Below are positions 58,125-64,000 of a stretch of DNA of 64,000 nt, piece by piece. Numbering within the stretch: position 1 is the first letter of the stretch; every line of letters starts with the position of its first letter. The notes beneath the pieces were generated by a model. The model was not told the DNA's origin. It searched no databases and saw nothing but the letters and a program-made list of their open reading frames with translations. The position numbers and the translations under genes were made by a program. The stretch comes from Pseudarthrobacter sp. BIM B-2242 (GTDB lineage: Bacteria; Actinomycetota; Actinomycetes; Actinomycetales; Micrococcaceae). The stretch spans positions 1,302,001 to 1,366,000 of the forward strand of contig NZ_CP061721.1 in NCBI RefSeq assembly GCF_014764445.1. Reading direction: 5' to 3'.

Positions 58125-59462
58125 ATGTCGAACGGATGGTCTTTCGAAACCCGCCAGATCCACGCTGGCCAGGAGCCGGACAGCGCCACAGGTGCCCGTG
58201 CCCTCCCGATCTACCAGACGACGTCGTTCGTCTTCCCCAGCGCAGAAAGCGCCGCCAACCGCTTTGCCCTTGCCGAGCTTGCGCCGATCTATACCCGCAT
58301 CGGCAACCCCACGCAGGACGCTGTGGAGCAGCGCATCGCCAGCCTGGAGGGTGGTCTCGCCGCGTTGCTGCTGAGTTCCGGGCAGGCCGCCGAAACGTTT
58401 GCCATCCTGAACATTGCCGAAGCAGGGGACCACGTGGTGGCCAGCCCGAGCCTGTACGGCGGCACGTACAACCTGCTGGCGCACACCCTGAAGAAGTTCG
58501 GCATCTCCGTGACGTTTGTGGCGGACCCCGACAACCTGGAGCAGTGGCGCGACGCCGTGCAGCCCAACACCAAGCTCTTCTTCGCCGAAGTGGTCTCCAA
58601 CCCGCGCCAGGACGTGCTGGACATCGAAGGCGTGTCACAGGCCGCCCACGACGCCGGTGTGCCGCTGATCGTGGACAACACCCTCTCCACGCCCTACCTG
58701 ATCCGCCCCCTCGAATGGGGCGCGGACATTGTTGTCCACTCGGCCACAAAGTACCTGGGCGGGCACGGCTCCGCAATCGCCGGCGTGATCGTGGACTCCG
58801 GCAAGTTCGACTTCGGCAAGGACCCCGCACGGTTCCCGGGCTTCAACACCCCCGATCCCACGTACAACGGACTCGTCTATGCCACGGATCTTGGCGCCGG
58901 TGGGGCGCTCGGCGCCAACCTGTCCTACATCCTGAAGGCGCGCGTCCAGCTGCTTCGCGACCTCGGTTCGGCAGTGTCCCCGTTCAACGCCTTCCTGATT
59001 GCCCAGGGGCTGGAGACGCTCAGCCTGCGCGTGGAACGGCACGTCGCCAACGCCGTCCACGTTGCGCGGTGGCTGGAGGCAAGGGACGACGTCGAATCGG
59101 TCGCCTACGCGGGCCTGCCGTCCAGCCCCTGGTACGAACGGGGCCGCAAGTACGGCCCCAAGGGCACCGGCGCGGTGGTGGGGTTCAACCTGGCCGGCGG
59201 GGCGGAGGCAGGCAAACGCTTTGTGGACGCCCTGGAGCTCCACTCGCACGTGGCCAATATCGGGGACGTCCGGTCCCTGGTCATCCACCCGGCATCCACC
59301 ACGCACAGCCAGCTCTCGGCCGGGCAGCAGGCCATCGCGGGTGTGACGCCCGGGCTGGTCCGGCTGTCGGTGGGCATCGAACACATCGACGACATCATCG
59401 CCGACCTCGAAGCAGGCTTCCGGGCGGCCAAGGATGCCACCGGGGGCGGGCCCGGGGAGTAA
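58125..59462 (+). CDS. metY: O-acetylhomoserine/O-acetylserine sulfhydrylase
   Basis: A 445 aa PLP enzyme that makes homocysteine from O-acetylhomoserine and sulfide (direct sulfhydrylation). ETRQIHAGQEPDSATGARALPIYQTTSF opens the protein; YGGTYNLLAHTLKKFGI and VDNTLSTPYLIRPLEWGAD are Cys/Met-metabolism PLP landmarks; PLP lysine is Lys209 in HSATKYLGGHG. A Gly-rich tail ends it. CAAGGAG precedes ATG 58125. It lies upstream of metX, which makes its substrate, so the two catalyse consecutive steps. Confidence 0.95.
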   Translation: MSNGWSFETRQIHAGQEPDSATGARALPIYQTTSFVFPSAESAANRFALAELAPIYTRIGNPTQDAVEQRIASLEGGLAALLLSSGQAAETFAILNIAEAGDHVVASPSLYGGTYNLLAHTLKKFGISVTFVADPDNLEQWRDAVQPNTKLFFAEVVSNPRQDVLDIEGVSQAAHDAGVPLIVDNTLSTPYLIRPLEWGADIVVHSATKYLGGHGSAIAGVIVDSGKFDFGKDPARFPGFNTPDPTYNGLVYATDLGAGGALGANLSYILKARVQLLRDLGSAVSPFNAFLIAQGLETLSLRVERHVANAVHVARWLEARDDVESVAYAGLPSSPWYERGRKYGPKGTGAVVGFNLAGGAEAGKRFVDALELHSHVANIGDVRSLVIHPASTTHSQLSAGQQAIAGVTPGLVRLSVGIEHIDDIIADLEAGFRAAKDATGGGPGE

Positions 59463-59529
59463 TCACCCGAAAGTCACAACCAGTCACACGCTTGGCCATA
59501 GGCCGGGGCTGTTTCGTACACTCATGGAA

Positions 59530-59642
59530 GGTCATGAGTGCCAGCGACAGCCCCGGCTTGCTGGCCGGCAACCCTCTTTCGTGGCGGGGTGCCCCGGGTG
59601 AGGACCTGGCCTGCCGGTCAATTGACGGCAGGCAAGCGCGTA
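59530..59642 (+). ncRNA. SAM-IV riboswitch (S-adenosylmethionine sensor) upstream of metX
   Basis: The leader between metY and metX matches the SAM-IV aptamer by order of conserved words: GGTCATGAGTGCCAGCGACA, GCTTGCTGGCCGGCAACCCT, GGCGGGGTGCCCCGGGTGA, GACCTGGCC and, after a GCCGTCAAT-type hairpin (TGCCGGTCAATTGACGGCA), GGCAAGCGCG for the pseudoknot strand. It ends 15 bp before the metX start, close enough to hide the ribosome site when SAM is bound. SAM-IV is largely an actinobacterial class. Ends are estimated. Confidence 0.93.
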
Positions 59643-59657
59643 GAAGAGGTCCTTTCC

Positions 59658-60773
59658 ATGACGATCACCATCTCCCGAACAGCGGCTCCCGGAAACGGCG
59701 TAGTGCGCTATGCCACCGTTGGCGCCCTGCAGCTCGAGGCCGGCGGTTACCTTCCCGAGGTCACCCTGGCGTATGAAACATGGGGAACGCTGAACGCTGA
59801 CGGCTCCAACGCTGTCCTGATTGAGCATGCCCTGACCGGCAGCACCCACGTGACGCGCGGCGACAGTGACGAGCCCGGTTGGTGGGAACAGCTCGCCGGA
59901 CCGGGTGCACCAGTGGATACCGACCGGTTCTTTGTGGTCTCGATCAATATTCTGGGCGGCTGCTACGGGTCCACCGGGCCGTCGTCGGAGGCGCCGGACG
60001 GAAAACCCTGGGGCTCCCGGTTTCCGCTGGTGACGCTGCGCGATACAACGGCCGCTGAGGCGCGGCTGGCTGACCAGCTGGGCATCCATAGCTGGTTCGC
60101 CGTGCTGGGAGGTTCCATGGGCGGAGCCCGTGCCCTGGAGTGGGCAGTCAGTTATCCGGAACGGGTGCAGCGCTGCGCTGTTATTTCCGTGGGGGCCGCG
60201 AGCACGGCTGAACAGATCGCCTTCGCCCAGGCCCAGACACTGGCCATCCGCCAGGACATCAATTTCAACGACGGCGACTACTACGGCGGTCCGCTGCCCG
60301 AGGACGGACTGGCCCTGGCCCGGCGGATCGCCCACATCACCTACCGCTCCGCGGAGGAATTCGACGGCCGGTTCGGGCGCTCGGCGCAGCTCCCGGAATC
60401 GCCGCTTCGAGCCGCAGCGCTGGGGGAGCGCGGCCGCTACCAGGTGGAAAGCTACCTGGACCACCAGGGCAAGAAACTGGTCAGCCGGTTCGACGCCAAC
60501 AGTTACATCGCCCTGACCGATGCCCTGATGAGCCACGACGTCACCCGCGGACGCGGCTCACTGGACGAGGCGCTCAGCCGCGCTACTGCCAGGTTCTTCG
60601 TCGCAGCTGTGGACAGCGACAGGTTGTACTTTCCGTCGCAGTCCCGCGAACTGGCCGATGCGCTGCCGGGTGACGTGGACGTCCACGTCATCGAGGCCCC
60701 CATCGGCCATGACGGCTTCCTGACCGAAATCGGCCAGCTGGGCAGTCAGCTGCGGAGCACGTTCCTGGTCTAG
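59658..60773 (+). CDS. metX: Homoserine O-acetyltransferase
   Basis: A 371 aa alpha/beta-hydrolase-fold enzyme that acetylates homoserine with acetyl-CoA, the first committed step to methionine. VTLAYETWGTLNADGSNAVL is the family opening; nucleophile Ser153 lies in GGSMGGARALEW; the Asp in FVAAVDSDRLYFPSQ and His in IGHDGFLTE complete the triad. GAAGAGGTCC precedes ATG 59658. Upstream in-frame ATGs fall inside the riboswitch and are rejected. Its translation should fall when SAM is high. Confidence 0.96.
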   Translation: MTITISRTAAPGNGVVRYATVGALQLEAGGYLPEVTLAYETWGTLNADGSNAVLIEHALTGSTHVTRGDSDEPGWWEQLAGPGAPVDTDRFFVVSINILGGCYGSTGPSSEAPDGKPWGSRFPLVTLRDTTAAEARLADQLGIHSWFAVLGGSMGGARALEWAVSYPERVQRCAVISVGAASTAEQIAFAQAQTLAIRQDINFNDGDYYGGPLPEDGLALARRIAHITYRSAEEFDGRFGRSAQLPESPLRAAALGERGRYQVESYLDHQGKKLVSRFDANSYIALTDALMSHDVTRGRGSLDEALSRATARFFVAAVDSDRLYFPSQSRELADALPGDVDVHVIEAPIGHDGFLTEIGQLGSQLRSTFLV

Positions 60774-60822
60774 GTTCCGGCAGGATTCAGCGTCCTGGCC
60801 GGCATCAGCGTCGTGCCCCGGA

Positions 60823-61311
60823 TCAGCCGTTCATGATGTCGGAGCGGCGCTTCATGTATTCCTCCATGGCCAGCTCGCCGTTGCTGTACTGCTGGTCCAG
60901 TTCAGCGAGCTTCCGGGCGCGGTAGCCCTGCGGGGCCGACGGCGGCGCAGGAGTTCCCGGGGCAGCGGGCGCCTTGGGTGCTTCTGCCCGCTGGTCGGGG
61001 AACTGCTGATCCATGGGCGGAACGGGTTTCATGGGAGGCAGCGGCTCGCTCGGCGGCAGGGGCTGCGGGCTCATGATCTGGCGGAAGCCGCCGCTCATGT
61101 AGTCCTGTTGGGTATAGCCGTCGCGGGGCTGCCGGTTTTGCTGTCCCGGGTTTTGGCCGTCCCCGCCGAGACCACCGCCGGGGAACTGGCCGGGGTAACC
61201 CCCGGAGAAGCCCTGGCCCTGGTTCCGTTTGTTGACAGACTTCCGGTACATCCGCATCGCCATCGGTATCACAAACGACAGGATGATGATCCAGAAAAAC
61301 AAGCTGTTCAC
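60823..61311 (-). CDS. Small membrane protein with Pro/Gly-rich linker and SHOCT tail
   Basis: A 162 aa protein: N-terminal membrane helix (LFFWIIILSFVIPMAMRMY, about 4-22), a Gly/Gln/Pro-rich disordered linker, and a C-terminal SHOCT-like helix pair (RKLAELDQQYSNGELAMEEY..RRSDIM). SHOCT domains are short oligomerisation tails. Function unknown. It lies alone between metX and the AlkZ-like gene. Confidence 0.75.
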   Translation of the reverse strand: MNSLFFWIIILSFVIPMAMRMYRKSVNKRNQGQGFSGGYPGQFPGGGLGGDGQNPGQQNRQPRDGYTQQDYMSGGFRQIMSPQPLPPSEPLPPMKPVPPMDQQFPDQRAEAPKAPAAPGTPAPPSAPQGYRARKLAELDQQYSNGELAMEEYMKRRSDIMNG

Positions 61312-61359
61312 GGTGTAACGCCTCTCATATGTGTCCTTCCAGCTTAAACCCCGGCGGGC

Positions 61360-62568
61360 TTAAGTCCCCGGCTTCACCCGGACGGCCGGGATTCCAAGGA
61401 ATGTTCCATATCGCTCCACGGCGAGTTGCACCGCGCGCTCCACGGCGTTGCTCCGGTCTGAGTCCGGACGCAAGCCCGGTTCCGGCGGATCGAACAGCCG
61501 GATGTCCAATTCACAGCGGCCCGGAAACAGGGTGTGCCGCCAGGAGCCGGCCATCCGCCCGTCCAGCAGCACAACGTGCATGGGTGCCCCGCCCAACGGG
61601 AACGCCGGGGCGGTACCGCCGAAATAGTGCCGTGTTGACGAATATCCCATCACGTACTCGTCATAGCACTGGATCAGGTCCATCCGCGGGGCTTCACCCG
61701 CAGCCCCGCCGTGGTGCGCGTGAACTTCAGTACCCGCCGCCACGTAGTGCACGACGCCGTCAATCACCGCTGTCTCCAAAACCGCCGGAGCCGAGTCGAG
61801 GACGCGCGCGAGGCCGTGACGGACATCGGTGGAGGTGAGGCCGGACCAGTTGGCGCAGTCCTTGACCGTGGCGGGACCCCGGCTCGCAAAGTACCGCCGG
61901 ACAAGCTCGCCGAGGTCCTCGTCCCGGTCCAACGTCCCACCGGGTCCGGCCGGTACGCGCTCGTCGAAATGGGCATACGTCTGTTTCAAGGCGCCACCGG
62001 GACTGCGCACGGGCGTTCCGCTGGTCAATACTCCGCTGATCTCGGCGTGCATGATCAGGTAAGCCAGGCCCAGGCCGGTTGCCGAAAACCCGGCACGCTG
62101 CAGCTTCTCCGCCAGCTGCTCACGGGTGAGGTGCCGTCCGCCTTGCACGGCGTCGGCCAGCACCCGTCCGCTCCGTTCCGCGGCAGCAGCGTCGATCCCT
62201 GTCCGCCGGTATGTGCCGGCATTGATCTGATGGAGCCGGGGTGCTGACAACGCAGTCAGCCAGCGAAGATCATCCCGGTGCACAAAATGCCAGGTTGGCC
62301 GCAGAATGTGGGTGCGGAGGATCCGGCCGTCTGACACCGCCTGCTCCACATCCGCTGCGGAGGCGGTCCCGGCCGCCCCGGCAACTCCGTGCCCGCGGGT
62401 GCGTTGCGCCAGGCTCCACCGGGCGTAGGGAAACTCCTGCGCCTGGACAGCCAGGAGGTGGCGGACGACATCGTGCGGGAACTGAGCCCGGGACCCTCGC
62501 AGCAACTGCGCATGCAGCCGGCGACGCACAGCCTCATCCTGTTGCATGGCCGGTGGCGCATCTGTCAC
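61360..62568 (-). CDS. Winged-helix DNA-binding protein, AlkZ/YcaQ-like DNA glycosylase family
   Basis: A 402 aa protein of the HTH_42 family. HLLAVQAQEFPYARWSLAQR carries the Q-A-Q motif that acts in AlkZ-type glycosylases, and RPTWHFVHRDDLRWL and EYVMGYSSTRHYFG are further conserved blocks. Members remove alkylated or crosslinked bases; whether this one is active is inference from the QxQ. Its start is ATG at 62566-62568. It is 20 bp downstream of the SGNH hydrolase gene on the same strand. Confidence 0.82.
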   Translation of the reverse strand: MTDAPPAMQQDEAVRRRLHAQLLRGSRAQFPHDVVRHLLAVQAQEFPYARWSLAQRTRGHGVAGAAGTASAADVEQAVSDGRILRTHILRPTWHFVHRDDLRWLTALSAPRLHQINAGTYRRTGIDAAAAERSGRVLADAVQGGRHLTREQLAEKLQRAGFSATGLGLAYLIMHAEISGVLTSGTPVRSPGGALKQTYAHFDERVPAGPGGTLDRDEDLGELVRRYFASRGPATVKDCANWSGLTSTDVRHGLARVLDSAPAVLETAVIDGVVHYVAAGTEVHAHHGGAAGEAPRMDLIQCYDEYVMGYSSTRHYFGGTAPAFPLGGAPMHVVLLDGRMAGSWRHTLFPGRCELDIRLFDPPEPGLRPDSDRSNAVERAVQLAVERYGTFLGIPAVRVKPGT

Positions 62569-62588
62569 GGGGGATCCTTCGCCTGCGG

Positions 62589-63455
62589 CTAGCGGCGGGC
62601 TCCGGTGGTGCCCAGGGGACCTTCACCGGAACCCAAGGGGACGCCCGGACCAAACACGGGGCCCGGCGTCGGACGTTTTGCCGTGATGCCGTCTCCTGAG
62701 GACCGGTTGCGCAGCCGCCGCACCACCCACGGGACAAAGTGGGTGCGGGCCCACACCAAATCGCCGGAGCGGGCCTCCCGCCATGTGCGCTGCGGCAGGG
62801 ACTTGGGCAGCAGAGGCTCCAGCGTGTGGTTCACATTAAGCGAATCGAGCACCATGGCAGCAATGGTGTGGTGGCCCAGCGGCGAAAAATGCAGGCGGTC
62901 CGCATCCCACATCTGCGGATCATTCAGCTGTTTGAGCGACCACATGTCGGCGATGATGGCGTCGTGCCGGGCCGCGACCGTGCGGAGGTTCTCGTTGTAG
63001 ATGGCCACCTTGCTGCGGATCCGGCCCAGGACAGAGGAACCCGTGTCCGGGCCGTTGAACAGCACTACCGTGGCGCCGCCCATCGCCAGGATCTGGACGA
63101 CGGAATCAAGCTTCTCGGCGAGGGCATCCGGGTCACCGCCCGGCCGGATGAGGTCGTTGCCGCCGGCCGAAAGTGTCACGAGGTCCGGCTTGAGCGCCAG
63201 GCACGGGGCGAGCTGCTGGTCCACGATCTGCTGCAGGAGCCGCCCGCGGACGGCCAGGTTGGCGTAGGCAAAATCTTCCTGGCCACGGCCCAGCTCCTCG
63301 GCTACGCGGTCGGCCCAGCCACGGTAACCGCCCGGGCTCGACGGTTCAGGGTCCCCGATGCCCTCCGTAAACGAATCTCCCATGGCTACATAGCGGCTCC
63401 ACGGGTGGGATTCCGTGGCCGTGTCCGGGGTATACAGGGCTTTCGAGTCAGTCAC
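62589..63455 (-). CDS. SGNH/GDSL hydrolase
   Basis: A 288 aa esterase-type hydrolase. Block I GDSFTEGIGD (Ser nucleophile), block II Gly in NLAVRG, block III GGNDL, and block V DRLHFSPLGHH (Asp and His) are all present, so the active site is complete. No signal peptide is seen, so it is probably cytoplasmic. The tail after about 250 is Arg/Pro-rich. The ATG is at 63453-63455. It is divergent from the esterase gene and likely co-transcribed with the AlkZ-like gene. Confidence 0.87.
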   Translation of the reverse strand: MTDSKALYTPDTATESHPWSRYVAMGDSFTEGIGDPEPSSPGGYRGWADRVAEELGRGQEDFAYANLAVRGRLLQQIVDQQLAPCLALKPDLVTLSAGGNDLIRPGGDPDALAEKLDSVVQILAMGGATVVLFNGPDTGSSVLGRIRSKVAIYNENLRTVAARHDAIIADMWSLKQLNDPQMWDADRLHFSPLGHHTIAAMVLDSLNVNHTLEPLLPKSLPQRTWREARSGDLVWARTHFVPWVVRRLRNRSSGDGITAKRPTPGPVFGPGVPLGSGEGPLGTTGARR

Positions 63456-63499
63456 GGTCCTATCCTGCCTCTTCGTTCGTAAGCTACGCCAACGTAGGT

Positions 63500-63517
63500 A
63501 GTTACCGGTGGGTAACT
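63500..63517. promoter_or_regulatory. Palindromic operator candidate between hydrolase genes
   Basis: AGTTACC-GGTG-GGTAACT is a perfect 7-bp inverted repeat 45 bp upstream of the SGNH gene start and 7 bp upstream of the esterase ATG 63524. Its form is that of a TetR-type operator. Confidence 0.5.
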
Positions 63518-63523
63518 GTAAGA

Positions 63524-64000
63524 ATGGAAACCATGACTGACGCCCAAGTATTTCCAGCCCCTGTTGTTTTGTGGTCCCGGCCCGAGGACCAGCGCTCCGG
63601 ACGGCCGCTGCTGGTGCTGCTCCACGGCTATGGCGCCAACGAACAGGACCTCCTGAGCCTGGCGGATATGCTGCCCCAGGAATTTGTTGTTGCCTCGCTC
63701 AGGGCGCCGCTGCCCACCGGACCTGGCTTTATGTGGTTCCCGCTGACCGCGTCGGTCGACTACTCCCTCGACGCCGTGAAGGAAGCGGCCAGCTATGTGC
63801 AGGACTGGATCGACTCCGTCAAACCCAACCACCCGTCGGTGACGCTGCTCGGCTTCTCCATGGGCATGGCCATGGCCACCACGCTGCTCCGGTACCGGCC
63901 CGCGGACTACGCTGCCGTCGTCGGGCTGTCCGGTTTTGTGATCAACGCCGACGGCGATCCTGCCTTCCGGGACAGCGAACTGGACGGATCCGTGCCGCTG
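63524..64000 (+). CDS. Alpha/beta hydrolase (phospholipase/carboxylesterase type), N-terminal part
   Basis: The frame starts at ATG 63524 (or ATG 63533) and runs off the right edge after about 159 codons. LVLLHGYGANEQDLLSLADML is the oxyanion loop, LLGFSMGMAMATTLL carries the nucleophile Ser, and LPTGPGFMWFPL is typical of the phospholipase/carboxylesterase family. The Asp and His of the triad lie beyond the window. Substrates of relatives are short-chain esters and thioesters. Confidence 0.87.
   Translation, partial: METMTDAQVFPAPVVLWSRPEDQRSGRPLLVLLHGYGANEQDLLSLADMLPQEFVVASLRAPLPTGPGFMWFPLTASVDYSLDAVKEAASYVQDWIDSVKPNHPSVTLLGFSMGMAMATTLLRYRPADYAAVVGLSGFVINADGDPAFRDSELDGSVPL

Noticed and set aside
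58121..59776. A 551-residue plus-strand frame over metY and the riboswitch
   Set aside because: Out of frame with metY and Arg/Pro-rich throughout; a shadow frame.

Overview
The window is high-GC DNA from an actinobacterium, most likely of the Arthrobacter/Pseudarthrobacter group (Micrococcaceae). The grounds are C/G-biased third codon positions, frequent ATGA/TTGA stop-start overlaps and GTG/TTG starts, an actinobacterial SAM-IV riboswitch, a DUF222-HNH gene, a CitA/CitB-CitM citrate module and gatCAB order. The assignment rests on recalled family knowledge, not a search. No rRNA, tRNA or CRISPR was seen, and no stretch over 300 bases lacks a feature.

Layout. 1-3 kb: the end of a short-chain dehydrogenase, then birA, a PH-domain membrane protein and a class III nucleotide cyclase, overlapping in series. 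3.3-34.5 kb: the centrepiece. Two giant paralogous surface proteins (membrane anchor, about ten Ig/cadherin-like repeats, FN3 repeats) lie in tandem; the first is split by an IS256-family element with an exact 8-bp target duplication. The intact one leads a tightly coupled series: MoxR ATPase, DUF58 protein, TgpA-type transglutaminase-like membrane protein, zinc ribbon/RDD/FHA protein, PP2C phosphatase, FHA protein, membrane Ser/Thr kinase, an FHA-like/winged-helix protein and an FHA-fused EssC/EccC-like FtsK/SpoIIIE ATPase. A strong terminator, a Pro-rich membrane protein and a WXG100 protein follow. This looks like the PFNA kinase-FN3-ATPase cluster described in bifidobacteria joined to a minimal type VII secretion module.

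34.6-40.3 kb: ligA, an inositol-monophosphatase-like gene, a GNAT acetyltransferase, then a RidA gene and a DUF222-HNH gene that each carry an apparent one-base insertion. 40.3-44.6 kb: a CitB/CitA two-component system divergent from a CitMHS citrate transporter; the kinase carries a 15-bp minisatellite in its ATP-binding domain. 44.7-48.9 kb: gatCAB, a 24-bp perfect palindrome and a secreted DUF5666-like protein. 48.9-55.5 kb: a LysR regulator divergent from tdh-kbl (threonine to glycine plus acetyl-CoA), a DAO-family flavoenzyme, hutI and a DeoR/GlpR regulator. 55.5-64 kb: a histidine phosphatase, a CPBP protease, a VOC protein, metY, a SAM-IV riboswitch with metX, a SHOCT-tail protein, an AlkZ-like protein, an SGNH hydrolase and the start of an esterase.

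How the genes may work together: in the central cluster the kinase, the phosphatase and four FHA-type proteins would form a phospho-switch. MoxR, DUF58 and the transglutaminase-like protein resemble an envelope chaperone/assembly set, and the EssC-like ATPase with WXG100 would be the export motor. The client could be the giant Ig/FN3 protein. That functional link is inference; the gene content and coupling are visible in the sequence.
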